DNA of 64,000 nt, from positions 1 to 64,000 of the forward strand of contig CAWESS010000004.1 of assembly GCA_963811825.1 (NCBI GenBank), written 5' to 3'. The stretch is from Fodinibacter sp963811825. GTDB taxonomy: Bacteria; Actinomycetota; Actinomycetes; Actinomycetales; Dermatophilaceae. This document shows, in pieces, positions 32,579-42,605 of the stretch. The notes under the pieces are model-generated. The model worked only from the letters and a program-made list of their open reading frames with translations. It made no database searches and was not told the DNA's origin. Positions within the stretch are counted from its first letter, which is position 1, and every line of letters begins with the position of its first letter. Position numbers and translations under genes: made by a program.

Positions 32579-35500
32579 TCAGGAGCGCACCCGCACCGTG
32601 GCCGTGATGGTCTGGCCGGTGTCGGGAACCGTGATGGTCACCGTGTAGGTCCCTGCCGCCAGGCCGGAGGTCCGCAGCTGGTAGAGCCACTCGCCGTCGA
32701 CGTAGGCCAGCGTGCCGGTGCGCACGACGGTGCTCGCCCATGGTCACCGTGACGGTGGGCGCGAGGTCGGTGGGCTCCGAGCCGTCACAGTCGACGAGCT
32801 CGACCTTGACCGGAACGGTCGAGCCGCTCTTCGCGGTGACCGTTCCGTTCTTGAACGGTGCGCGGATCCCGGTCGTCGTGAACTCCACGGCCACGTCGGC
32901 AGTGGCCGTCGTGACGTGGCCGTGGCTGTCGGTCACGGTGACCGTCGCCGTGTAGCGGCCCGCGGCGGCATACGTGTGCGTGCGGGTGAGTGGGCTGGAT
33001 GCCGTCTCCACCGTCTCCGTGGTGCCGTCACCCCACGCGATGGTCACGTCATGGGTGTCGTCGGCGTCGCGGTCGGCGAACTCGACGGTGAGGCTGGCGC
33101 TGTCCGCACCACAGCCCACCGACGTGTCGTCGAACGCTGCCTCGACCGTGGCCGGCGAGTTCGGCGTGAGGCCGACGATCACCGGGTCGTGGTCGGAGAC
33201 CCGGAACATGTCCGGGGCGTAGAGCGACTCGATGAGGTTGGCCGTCTTGAAGTCGGTGTTGTAGTCCAGGATGGCCGGCTCGTCGGCGTTGATGTGGAAC
33301 TCCGCGACACCCGCGACCTGGTTCTTGTCGACGAGGTCGGCCGACCCGAGCGCGTGGTCGAGGTAACCCCACTGGCCGTCGAAGGCGTAGGAGTAGGCGT
33401 CCTCACCGAGGAAGCTGCGGACGAGGTTGGTGTAGCCCGCACCCTCGAGGACCTTGATCGGGTCCTCCATGGCGTAGGAGTTGAGGTCACCGAGGATGAT
33501 GACGTCCTGCTCGCCGGTGCCCGTCGGGTCCGTGTCCAGCCAGGTCGCCAGCGCCCGTGCCGAGACCGTGCGGGAGGCGTTGCAGTTGCCCTGACCGTCA
33601 CCGGCATCCGGCACGGTGCAGCCCGAGCCCTTGGACTTCAGGTGGTTGACGTCCGCGACGAACGAGCCGCCGGTCGCGTTGACCCGGAAGGCCTGCGCCA
33701 GCGAGGGCCGGCTGCGGGGAGCCGTGTCGCCACCGCCGACGAACTCGGCGGTGTTGAGCGCCGCCGTCTGGCCGATGGGCGTCACGGTCGCCGGCTTGTA
33801 GAGCATGCCGACCTTGATCGCGTCGGTGCCCAGGGCGTTGGTCTGGCCGGTCTCGGTGTCGACGTCGATGTAGGCGTAGGTGGTCGCGCCGGTCTCGGCG
33901 TTGAGCTTGTCGACGAGGTGCTTGATCGAGCTGTCGCTGCCGTAGCCGTCGTTCTCGACCTCGTTGACGCCGAGGACGTCGGCGTCGACCGCGAGGATCG
34001 CCGCCACCGTCTTGGGCCACTGCCGGTCGAACTCCTCCTGGTCGTCGGCGCCGCGGCAGTCGGTGCGCGTTGCCGCCCACCCCGAGGGTGCAGTTGTCGA
34101 CGGCGGTGTCTCCGTGTCCGGCAGTCCGTCGAAGGTGTTGAAGTAGTTGAGCAGGTTCATCGCGGCGGCCCGCACGTCACCGCCGACCTCCTCGGGTGCC
34201 TCGGGGCGGGGGTTGGCCGCGGCGAAGTCGTAGGCCCCGCCGAGGGCGTTCGTCGGGCGCAGCCGGTAGGCGTTGCCGCTCGCAGCGTTGCCTGCCCACG
34301 TGTACGTCATGACGCCGACGGCTCCGGTGAGGGTGTCGCCGCCGCGCAGGGTGTTCGTGGCCGACAGCGGGTTGCCGCCGCGGCCGAAGACGATCGGGTC
34401 GGGGTTCTGGCCCTGGGAGGCGTCGTCGACGATGAGGCGGTTGAGGTTGTTCGCCGCCTGCAGGGCGAGGGCAGCTGCACCGGGGGCGACGACGTTCGTC
34501 GGCTGCTGGAGGCGACCGCCGCTGGAGACGACGACCTGGCCGAAGCGGCCGAGCTGGAAGTGCTCGGTCACCGAGAGCTCCTGGGGCATCGTCACGAGCA
34601 TGCCCTCGTACTTCTCGAAGTCGGTGGCGCTGGCCATCGGCAGGGTCACCGGGGTCGGGTCGACCGACCCGGTGCCGCAGACGGCGACGGTGGCGTTGCT
34701 GATCTGGGTCTGGCCCTGGAACTCCGCCGCCGTGCCGGACACGACGACGACGTCGCCGAGTTCTGCCGAGTCCAGGCTGCCGTTGAAGACGAAGATGCCG
34801 TCGGAGGTCGCCGGGTCACCGTCGCCGGTGAGGTCCTGGATGTAGAGGCCGCGCAGGGTCGGCGCCGGGCCCTCGTGGTCGCCGACCACGACACCGCGCG
34901 TGGTCACCGAACCGGTGATCGCGGCATCCGTGACCCGAACCCTGGATGGCGGGGATGCGCGTGAAGGCCGTCGTCGTGCACTGGTCAGCCACGGTGAACG
35001 TGGTGGTGAAGTTCGCTGCCAGGTTGTCCGGCGGGTCGTTGGTGTCGGTGTCCGAGACCCCCGTCGCGAGGACGGTCAGGGTGCAGGCGTCTCCGTCGAC
35101 GAGCGCGGATGCCGGGTCGGCGGTGAACGTCGTCGGCCCACCCGTGACAGCGAGCGCCACCGAGCCGCTGATCGAGCAGGAGAGGGTGATCGCACCCGCG
35201 GCCAGGGTGACCGGCTCGCTGAAGGTCACGGTCGGGCTGACGTCGGCCGCCGCGGAGCCCTCGTTGGCCGGGAGCGTGTCCGTGACCGACGGAGCCGGGT
35301 CGACGGGAACCCCGGGGTGGGCGCCGAGGTGGGTCACGGTGTCGATGGCGAAGCCGTCCCACTCGATCGGCCGGGTCGAAGGCGTTTGCCCCGTTGGTGT
35401 CGCCGGCCTCGATGGCGGCCTTGCGGCGAAGGGTGTTGTTCACGGTGCTCGTGGCGCCCGTCCCCCACGCCGTGCCCGGGTCGAACCCGATCTGCCCGAA

Positions 35501-35930
35501 CACGTCGACGATGGCGCCACCGGTGCCGCCCTTGCGCAGCACGATGGCGTCGTCGCCGTTCCAGTTGGCGACGGCGGAGCTGATCAGGTCCGTCACGGCC
35601 AGGATCGACGCGTTTGCGCCGGCGTGTGCCGCGACGAACACCTCGCCCGCGGCCAGGGCGCCCGTCAGCGCGACCGACTGGCTGACCGACGGCGCCCCGT
35701 TGCTGTACAGCTCCAGCCGGTACCCGCCGGCGGCGAGGTCGACGGCCGCGCCGGTGCCGTTGTAGATCTCGATCGGCCTTGTTGAAGCTCGACCCCTCGA
35801 TGTACTCCGAGATGAACAGGTCGGTGGGCGCGGCCTGGGCCGCGGTCGGGGCGAGCGCCACCGGGGTGACCACGGCGAGGGCGCCGACGGCCACCTTCGC
35901 GACGATCCGGGCAAGGGGCGAGCGAGCCAT
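32579..35930 (-). CDS. Secreted ExeM/NucH-type endonuclease with LTD, Ig-like and PKD domains, frame broken four times
   Basis: A protein of about 1115 residues after repair. Order: signal peptide (MARSPLARIVAKVAVGALAVVTP...AQA); lamin-tail domain (LFISEYIEGSSFNKAIEIYNG, YRLELYSNG); bacterial Ig-like domain (TLPANEGSAAADVSPTVTFSEP); OB-fold domain (RGVVVGDHEG, GLYIQDLTGDGDPATSDGIFVF); endonuclease/exonuclease/phosphatase domain (MNLLNYFNTFDG, GVNEVENDG, VNHLKSKGSGC, VIILGDLNSY, DHALGS, VSDHDPVIV); PKD domain (HTYAAAGRYTATVTVTDSHGH); and a short beta end. Frame breaks at about 35775, 35370, 34934 and 32734 are all repaired by deleting one base. It would degrade extracellular DNA. GGAGG precedes the ATG at 35930. 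Confidence 0.85.
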
Positions 35931-36152
35931 GCATCCTCCAACGGTCCAGCGAGGGGCTGCCGCAGACACGACGCCTCGACCCGCACGAGATTCGTGCGCG
36001 AACGTAGCACCGCCGGAAGAGCCTGACCAGCGAAGTGACAGACCCATCGGCGAACGGCACGTGAACGCTCGAGGCGAGCGTGGTCACGGCACACAGCCAC
36101 CCGGCATCCACGGTTCGGATGCCGGGCGGCCCGCCGCCCGAACCGCCTGAAC

Positions 36153-36216
36153 CGTCGAAAGGAGGCAACACGCAGGCGGACGCGAAGCGAGGTCGGCGTG
36201 TTGCCTCCTCTCGACG
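36153..36216. repeat. 64-bp palindromic dispersed element, copy 1
   Basis: Arms of 21 nt (36153-36173 and 36196-36216) pair at 20 of 21 positions around a 22-nt centre. The core of the arm is AGGAGGCAACACGC. A second copy with the same arm and centre lengths is at 60891-60954. It lies in the 304-bp gap between the nuclease and DUF2461 genes, which otherwise shows only the two divergent promoter areas and two GGATGCCG-type octamers. Confidence 0.85.
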
Positions 36217-36234
36217 CAGTGGCAGGGTTGCGGC

Positions 36235-36942
36235 GTGAGCAGACCCCCTGACGTGACCGGCGTCGTCGGCGACGTGACCGGCATCCCTGACGGCTTCTCC
36301 GGCATCCCGGTCGACGCCCTCGACTTCTACGAGGACCTCGCCGTGGAGAACAGCCGCGCGTGGTGGCAGGCGAACAAGGCCCGGTATGCCGGGTCCGTCC
36401 GGGAGCCGCTCGAGGCCCTGCTCGCGGCGCTCGAGGACGAGTTCGGCCCGGCGCACGTCTTCCGCCCCCACCGCGACGTGCGGTTCAGTGCGGACAAGTC
36501 GCCGTACAAGGACCACCAGGGAGCACTCGCCACGACGGTGCCCGGCATGGGCTACTACGTTCAGGTCGCAGCAGACGGGCTGATGACGGGCGGCGGCTTC
36601 TACCCCACGGGCGCCGACCAGCTGCCTCGGCTGCGTGCCGCGATCGACTCCCCTCGTTCGGGGCAGGACCTCCAGCGGCTCACCGACGCGCTCGTCGGCC
36701 AAGGCTTCGAGCTCGACGGGGACCGCGTGGCGACGCGGCCTCGAGGCGTCGCGGCCGACCACCCGCGGTTGCCGCTGATGCGCTTCAAGAGCCTGGTCGC
36801 CAAGCGGGCGCACGGAGCGCCCCCGTGGCTGTCCACTCCTGACGTGGTCGAGCACGTGCGCGAGGACTGGCGTGCCGTGCGCCCGCTCGTCGACTGGCTC
36901 ACCGAGCACGTCGGCGCCACGGAGCAGCCCCGCCGACGGTGA
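36235..36942 (+). CDS. DUF2461 family protein
   Basis: The 235-residue protein matches DUF2461/TIGR02453: ALDFYEDLAVENSRAWWQANKARYAGSVREPLEALL, FRPHRDVRFSADKSPYKDHQGA, YYVQVAADGLMTGGGFY and LMRFKSLVAKRAHG. The family is widespread and has no known reaction. The GTG at 36235 lies 6 nt after CAGGGT, a weak -10 box. The palindromic element ends 18 bp upstream of the start codon and may affect expression. Confidence 0.87.
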   Translation: MSRPPDVTGVVGDVTGIPDGFSGIPVDALDFYEDLAVENSRAWWQANKARYAGSVREPLEALLAALEDEFGPAHVFRPHRDVRFSADKSPYKDHQGALATTVPGMGYYVQVAADGLMTGGGFYPTGADQLPRLRAAIDSPRSGQDLQRLTDALVGQGFELDGDRVATRPRGVAADHPRLPLMRFKSLVAKRAHGAPPWLSTPDVVEHVREDWRAVRPLVDWLTEHVGATEQPRRR

Positions 36943-36988
36943 ATCGTCCGGCACCCGTTGCTCGGGCGCTGGACGCGTGACCGTCCGC

Positions 36989-37443
36989 TCAGCGCAGCGG
37001 CATGACGAGGCGGGTGAGCCACGTCGCGGGGTCTCCGGTGGGGTCGCTGAGGTACTCCTCCCACACGTCCTCGCGCCCTTCCAGGCCGTCCTGCTCGGCC
37101 CGGTGCCGGAGCTCGTCCCAGGTCTGGCCGAGCCCGTCGTACGAACCGACGTGCATCGCCACGAGGGCCTGGCCCCCGGGCGCTCTGCCACGACCACCCC
37201 ACCGTCGGGCGCGTGGATGTCACCGGACACCGGGAAACCGGCCGCCACGTCGACCGTGGCTCCCGGCATCCCGTGGTACCACCCGAAGGCCGGGCCGGCA
37301 ATCGCACCACCTGCCTCGGGCACTGCGCCGGCGACCCGCTCGAGGGCCTCGCCGAAGAACGTGGTGAGCCCTTCCATCGGGACGACGCGGCGCACCAGCG
37401 CCACGGTCTCGGAGGGCATCTCGGTCAGCTGGATGTCGACCAT
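36989..37443 (-). CDS. GyrI-like effector-binding domain protein, frame broken near 37175
   Basis: About 151 residues: VDIQLTEMPSETVALVRRVVPMEGLTTFFGEALERV, then AGPAFGWYHGMPGATVDVAAGFPV. After the break it continues QALVAMHVGSYDGLGQTWDELRHRAEQDGLEG. This is the AraC-type effector-binding (GyrI-like) domain without DNA-binding part. The break lies in a G5 run at about 37175, and one more G restores the frame. It may bind small ligands. It converges with DUF2461 and is divergent from the DUF1801 gene. Confidence 0.75.
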
Positions 37444-37567
37444 CGTGCATCCCTACCTCTCACCCTCCAGCCTCCCAGCGGCCCGCACCGGCGCCAAGAC
37501 GTCGCCCGTGTCTTCCCCATCACGCCGAGCCCGCCTACGGTGGAGGCCGACCACGAGGAGGGTGACG

Positions 37568-37995
37568 ATGGCAGATGACGCAGGCCGCAAGACCCACCCG
37601 ACGGATGCCGACGTCACGGCCTACCTGGATGCCGTTCCCGACGCGCGCCGTCGCGAGCAGACGCGCTCGAGGCACTCGACCTCATGCGCGAGGTGACCGG
37701 TGCCGAGCCGCGGATGTGGGGGCCGACGATGATCGGCTTCGGCCGCCAGCCGTACCGCACGGCCGACGGCAAGGAGCACGAGTGGTTCGCGGTCGGGCTC
37801 GCGCCGCGCAAGGCCGCGCTCACGCTGTACGGACTGACCTACTACGACAGCAACTCCGACCTCCTCGAGCAGCTCGGCCCGCACACCACCGGCAAGGGCT
37901 GCCTCTACGTCAAGCGCCTCGAGGCCATCGACCGCGAGGTGCTCACCGAACTCGTTCGACGGTCGTGGGAGGCCAACAACGAGCACCCCTGCTGA
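37568..37995 (+). CDS. DUF1801 domain protein, frame broken near 37658
   Basis: About 142 residues. The start MADDAGRKTHPTDADVTAYLDAVPDARRRE and the continuation ALEALDLMREVTGAEPRMWGPTMIGFGRQPYRTADGKEHEWFAVGLAPRKAALTLYGL (read in two frames) form one DUF1801 protein of the longer actinobacterial type. One missing base near 37658 explains the break. GAGGGTGAC precedes the ATG. It is unlike the DUF1801 gene at 17875 in sequence and length. Confidence 0.78.
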
Positions 37996-38026
37996 GGGGC
38001 CGCCCGGGTGGGGGAGACTGGAGCCG

Positions 38027-40911
38027 ATGACCCTCACCGACCGGCTGACCCGCGCCTCGACCACATCGGATGCCGGTGCCACCACCGCGACCGGCCCCGC
38101 CTCCGCGGCGGACGCGGCCTTCGACGTCTTCCTCGACTGGGCCGGGGAGCAGGGCCTGACGTTGTACCCGGCCCAGGAGGAAGCGGTGCTCGCGCTCGCG
38201 GGGGGTGCCCACGTCGTCCTCGCCACCCCCACCGGCTCGGGCAAGTCGCTCGTCGCGGTCGCCGCGCACGCGCAGGCCCTGGCCGAGGGGCGGCGCAGCT
38301 GGTACACCGCCCCGATCAAGGCCCTGGTCAGCGAGAAGTTCTTCGCCCTCGTCGCGATCTTCGGGGCCGAGAAGGTCGGCATGCTCACCGGCGACGCCGC
38401 GGTGAACCCCGACGCCCCCATCATCTGCGCCACCGCCGAGGTGCTCGCCAACCACGCCCTGCGCGACCGCGAGCTCGCCGACATCGGGCTCGTCGTCATG
38501 GACGAGTTCCACTTCTACACCGAGCCCGACCGCGGCTGGGCGTGGCAGGTGCCGCTGCTGCTCATGCCCGACACGCAGTTCCTGCTGATGTCGGCGACCC
38601 TCGGCGACACGCGCCCCTTCGAGGACGACCTCACCCGGCGCACCGGGCGCGAGACGATCGCGGTCACCGGCGTGGATCGGCCTGTGCCACTGGAGTTCTC
38701 GTGGGTGCTCACCCCCGTCCACGAGACCCTCGAGCTGCTGCTGCGCGACGACCGCGGGCCGGTCTACGTCGTCTCCTTCACCCAGGCCTCGGCCGTCGAG
38801 CAGGCCCAGGCCCTGATGAGCGTCGAGGTCGTCAGCTCGGCCCGCAAGGCCGCGATCAAGGAGGCCGTGGGCGGGTTCCGCTTCGGCAAGGGCTTCGGGC
38901 AGGCCCTGCGCCGGCTCGTGCTGCACGGCATCGGGGTGCACCACGCGGGGATGCTGCCGAAGTACCGCCGCCTCGTCGAGACCCTCGCCCAGGGTGGGCT
39001 GCTGGCCGTCATCTGCGGCACCGACACCCTCGGCGTCGGCATCAACGTGCCGATCCGCACCGTGCTGCTCACCTCGCTCACCAAGTACGACGGCCGCAAG
39101 CAGCGGGTGCTGCGAGCCCGCGAGTTCCACCAGATCGCCGGGCGGGCCGGGCGCGCCGGCTTCGACACCGTGGGCTACGTCGTCGTGCAGGCGCCCGAGC
39201 ACGCCGTCCTCAACGCCAAGGCCCTCGCCAGGGCCGGCGACGACGCGAAGAAGCGCCGCAAGGTCGTGCACAAGAAGCCGCAGGAGGGCGTCCTCTCCTA
39301 CTCGGAGGCCACCTACGAGCGCCTCGTCATGGCCCAGCCCGAGCCCCTGACCTCCAAGATGCGGGTCAACCACGCGATGGTGCTCAACGTCCTCGACCAG
39401 TGGGAGGGCCAGCAGGCAGCGCTGCACACCCTGCTGCTGGACAACCACGAGGAGCCCGCCCGCCGCGAGGCCCTCGTCGAGCGCGCCGTGCAGGTGCTCA
39501 CGTCGCTGCTGCGGGCGCGGACCGTCGAGCCGGACGACGGCTCGGCCCTCGAGGACTGGCTCCCCGCCGACTCGGAAGAACCACCGTCGGATGCCGTTGC
39601 ACCAGAGGGCCTTTCGGCTCACTCCTCCGACGTGGCGAGCGAAGGGGCCGACACGGCTGGGGACGACGGCATCCCGAGCGAAGCGGACGGCATCCCGGAT
39701 CGGCGGGCTGACCTCGGGCCGATCGGTGAACTGCTCGCCGCTGCCGACCTCGCGCCCCTGCGCCGTCCCGACTTTCCGTGCGAGAGGCCGCCGGGACGCC
39801 GCAGGATGCCGCTGACGAGCGGCTTCCCGCGAGCAGGATGGTGGAGGAGTTCGTGCGGGGGGACGGACGGCGCTATGTCGAGGGGCCCTTCCAGGTCGCG
39901 CTCGACCTGCACGACGGCTTCGCGCTCAACCAGCCGCTGTCGGCGTTCGCCCTCGCGACGCTGGAGATGTTCGACCCCGAGGCACCGGGCTACGCGCTCG
40001 ACGTCGTGAGCGTCATCGAGGCCACGCTCGACGACCCGCGCCAGGTGCTCATGGCGCAGCGGTTCGAGGCGCGCGGCGAGGCGGTCGGCGCGATGAAGGC
40101 CGACGGCATGGAGTACGAGGAGCGCATGGACGCCCTCGACGACGTCACCTGGCCGCGCCCGCTCGCCGAGGAGCTCGAGGGGGCGCTGCGCGTCTACCGG
40201 CAGCGGCACCCGTGGGTCGACCCGCGCGACCTGTCACCGAAGTCGGTCGTGCGCGAGATGTACGAGCGCGCCATGACCTTCGGTGAGTTCGTCGCCCACC
40301 ACAAGCTGTTCCGGGCCGAGGGTGTCGTGCTGCGCTACCTCACCGACGCCTACCGCGCCCTGCGCTCGACCGTGCCCACCTCGGCCCGCACCGAGGAGGT
40401 CGACGACATCGTCGAGTGGCTCGGCGAGGTCGTGCGGCACACCGACTCCAGCCTGCTCGACGAGTGGGAGGCGCTGGCCAACCCGAGCGGCGACGTGGGC
40501 GCCGACGTTCGGGTCCCCACGGAGGACCGGGCCCTGTCCGCCAACCCTCGCGCGCTGCGAGTCATGCTGCGGCAGAGCATGTTCCGACGCGTCGAGCTGT
40601 TGTCACTGCATCGGTATGCCGCGCTGGCTGCGCTCGGTGGGAACCTCACCGGCGACGAGTGGTCGGCGGCCCATGCGGCCTACCTGGCCGACTACGACGA
40701 CTTCGGCACCGGCCCGCAGGCCCGCGGCCCGGCGTTCTTCCGCGTCGTCGAGGACGCGGAGGCCGGGGCTGCCGGCGTGTGGCAGGTCGAGCAGATCCTC
40801 GACGACCCCGACGGTGACCACGACTGGCGGATCACGGCCGAGCTCGACCTCGCGGCCACCGACGAGGCCGGCGAGCTCGTGCTCGCCGTCACCGGGCTCC
40901 GCCCGACCTGA
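38027..40911 (+). CDS. DEAD/DEAH helicase with DUF3516 domain, frame broken near 39775
   Basis: About 960 residues, Ski2-like. Helicase motifs: LYPAQEEAVLALAGG, ATPTGSGKS, MDEFHFY (DExH), MSATLGD, HHAGMLPKYRR, GTDTLGVGINVP and QIAGRAGRAG. The C-terminal half is the DUF3516 domain (FALNQPLSAFALATLEMFDPEAPGY, RRVELLSLHRYAALAALGG). Between them lies an acidic, low-complexity linker (about 39570-39840) that carries several GGATGCCG-type octamers, and the frame break sits there. One extra C gives PDFPVREAAG and restores one frame. The role is probably in RNA metabolism. The ATG follows GAGACT by 7 nt. Confidence 0.87.
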
Positions 40912-40927
40912 CCCCGGCCAGCGGCCA

Positions 40928-41035
40928 GGAACTTCTCCGTCATCACCGTGACGGCGGAGAAACTGGATCGCGGCGGAGAAATATCCCCGACCGGCGTGAA
41001 CATCTCCGACGTCACTGGGACGGCGGAGAAGTTCC
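40928..41035. repeat. Nested inverted repeats in the helicase/acetyltransferase gap
   Basis: GGAACTTCTCCG (40928-40939) and CGGAGAAGTTCC (41024-41035) are a perfect 12-bp inverted pair. Inside lie further copies of the same words: GGCGGAGAA ending near 40960 and 40980, and CATCTCCGACGTCA near 41001. The region can fold into alternative hairpins. It may end transcription of the helicase gene, but there is no T run. The acetyltransferase promoter (TAGCGT, 41063-41068) lies just downstream. Confidence 0.65.
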
Positions 41036-41074
41036 ACCGCTCAACCGGACCCGCCACCCGGCTAGCGTGAACAC

Positions 41075-41671
41075 GTGACGACGATGCGCGAGGGCACCCT
41101 GCACGACCTCCCCGGCGTCTACCGGGTCTGCCTGCTCACCGGCCGGGCCGGCACCGACGCGAGCGCGCTGCACGCCGACCCCGACCTGCTCGGGCACCTC
41201 TGGGCCGGGCCCTACCTCGCCTTCCCGGATGCCGTGACCCGCGTCCTCCAGGACGACCACGGCATCGCGGGCTACTGCCTCGCCGTGCCTGACACCATCA
41301 CGTTCGAGCTGTGGCTCGACGAGGTCTGGCTGCCCCCACTGCGCGAGCAGCACCCCCTCGGCAGCGGCAGCACGCCCGCCGACCGCGCCCTCGTCGAGCG
41401 CCTGCACGCCACCCACCGCACGGATGCCGTCCTGCTGGCCGAGCACCCGGCCCACCTCCACGTCGACCTCCTTCCCCGCCTCCAGGGGCAGGGGTGGGGG
41501 CGACGGATCATCGACGACGTGGTCGGCGAGCTCTCGAGAGGCGGCGTGCCCGGCATCCACCTCGGGGTGGACGCGGCCAACTCCGGCGCGCCCGGGTTCT
41601 ACGAACGCCTGGGGTTCATGACGGTGGCGGGGCCGCCGGGGGCGCGGTGGTACGGCATCCGCATGGCGTAG
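41075..41671 (+). CDS. GNAT family N-acetyltransferase
   Basis: The 198-residue protein is a GNAT enzyme: GTLHDLPGVYRVCLLTG at the N-terminus and HLHVDLLPRLQGQGWGRRIIDDVVGEL, where QGWGRR is the acetyl-CoA loop, then VDAANSGAPGFYERLGFM. It resembles OGA-like or aminoglycoside-type GNATs in layout; the substrate is unknown. The GTG at 41075 follows TAGCGT by 6 nt, a clear leaderless start. Confidence 0.87.
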   Translation: MTTMREGTLHDLPGVYRVCLLTGRAGTDASALHADPDLLGHLWAGPYLAFPDAVTRVLQDDHGIAGYCLAVPDTITFELWLDEVWLPPLREQHPLGSGSTPADRALVERLHATHRTDAVLLAEHPAHLHVDLLPRLQGQGWGRRIIDDVVGELSRGGVPGIHLGVDAANSGAPGFYERLGFMTVAGPPGARWYGIRMA

Positions 41672-41686
41672 CCCGAAGGCGCCCGG

Positions 41687-42169
41687 TCAGGGGGTCGTGG
41701 TCTCGACCTGCTGGGCGAGGTACTGCGGCAGGCCGATCCGCATGATGGCCTCGATCTGGCCCTCGAACCAGTCGGCGTGCTTCTCCTCGTCGAGGACCAT
41801 CGCCTCGAACAGGGATGCCGTGCCGTGGTCGCCGAGTGCGTGGCACTCCTTGGCGGCGGCGTTGAACTGCGCGACGGCACCGATCTCGCCCTCGAGCGCC
41901 AGGCGCAGCATCTCCTCGGCGTCCTCGCCGACGCGCAGCGAGTGCAGGCGCTGGATGTTCGGGTGGCCCTCGAAGAACAGGATGCGGGTGATCAGGGCGT
42001 CGGCGTCACGCATCTCGTCGATCGACAGGTCGTAGAAGACCTTGCCGAGCTTGGGGAAGCCCCAGCTGTCGAGCATGCGCGCGTGCAGGAAGTAGGTGTT
42101 GACGACGCTCAGCTCGAGCGTGAGGGCATCGTTGAGGTGGTCGACGATCTTGGGGTCAACTGGCCGCAT
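41687..42169 (-). CDS. bfr: Bacterioferritin
   Basis: This 160-residue ferritin-like iron store has the usual Bfr stretches: LNDALTLELSVVNTYFLHARML, FYDLSIDEMRDADALITRILFFEGHPN, EGEIGAVAQFNAAAKEC and VLDEEKHADWFEGQIEAI. The heme-binding Met is in IDEMRDAD. The ferroxidase ligand that is His in E. coli Bfr (EMKHAD) is Asp here (EMRDAD). The gene overlaps bfd by 14 bp and lies downstream of an IdeR box, the standard iron-storage arrangement. Confidence 0.93.
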   Translation of the reverse strand: MRPVDPKIVDHLNDALTLELSVVNTYFLHARMLDSWGFPKLGKVFYDLSIDEMRDADALITRILFFEGHPNIQRLHSLRVGEDAEEMLRLALEGEIGAVAQFNAAAKECHALGDHGTASLFEAMVLDEEKHADWFEGQIEAIMRIGLPQYLAQQVETTTP

Positions 42170-42362
42170 GGTGCGCCTCCACACTCTCGGGAACCTGGCT
42201 CGAGACATGCTCGCACACGAGGCGTCGCACCGAGAACACGCAGGCCCCGCAGTCACTGGCCGCCCCGGTGGACCGGCACACCTGGCCCAGGGTGCGCGCG
42301 CCGGCGTCGACGGCCGCGGCGATCGCCGTGTCGTTGACGACGTTGCAGTGGCAGACGATCAC
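42156..42362 (-). CDS. bfd: Bacterioferritin-associated ferredoxin-like protein
   Basis: The 68-residue [2Fe-2S] protein has the Bfd cysteine pattern: MIVCHCNVVND (CxC) and TGAASDCGACVFSVRRLV (CxxC). Bfd reduces and mobilises iron from bacterioferritin. The GTG start is at 42362, and the gene overlaps bfr. The IdeR box at 42412-42430 is about 50 nt upstream. In mycobacteria such boxes activate iron-storage genes when iron is plentiful. Confidence 0.9.
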   Translation of the reverse strand: MIVCHCNVVNDTAIAAAVDAGARTLGQVCRSTGAASDCGACVFSVRRLVCEHVSSQVPESVEAHHAAS

Positions 42363-42411
42363 GGTGTCTCCAGTCGCGGTGTCGGGCGCCCGGAGGCGGA
42401 AGCGGGGCTGT

Positions 42412-42430
42412 GAAGGTGAGCCTTACCTAA
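42412..42430. promoter_or_regulatory. IdeR/DtxR iron box
   Basis: GAAGGTGAGCCTTACCTAA matches the IdeR/DtxR consensus TTAGGTTAGGCTAACCTAA at 15 of 19 positions on the reverse strand, including both AGGCT/ACCT half sites. It lies 50 nt before bfd and 14 nt before the ATG of the small ORF on the other strand. It could activate bfd-bfr and repress the plus-strand operon, as IdeR does according to box position. Confidence 0.8.
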
Positions 42431-42443
42431 CAGATGGTGGCAG

Positions 42444-42605
42444 ATGGCAGGGGCTTCGCTCAAGTCGGCGCACGGCCCGATCCACGAGACGGACCACACC
42501 ACGCGGTATCACCGGGCCCTCTCCCACCTCCTGCTGGGGGACACGCCGCAGCGCAGCGGCACCGAACGCCCCTTCCCGAGGGCCCGCCGCCAGGAGTTGT
42601 CGTGA
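42444..42605 (+). CDS. Small 53-aa ORF under the IdeR box
   Basis: MAGASLKSAHGPIHETDHTT... ends RRQELS; its stop codon overlaps the GTG of the next gene (GTGA), and AGGAG for that gene lies inside its end. The peptide has a normal mix of charged and polar residues, unlike the overlapping Pro/Gly-rich frame that starts at 42434. I do not recognise a family. Position between an IdeR box and an overlapping gene argues that it is translated. Confidence 0.55.
   Translation: MAGASLKSAHGPIHETDHTTRYHRALSHLLLGDTPQRSGTERPFPRARRQELS

Noticed and set aside
42434..42601. Upstream start for the acyl-ACP-reductase-like gene
   Set aside because: The added 56 residues are Pro/Gly-rich shadow sequence; the GTG at 42602 has a ribosome site and overlaps the small ORF stop.
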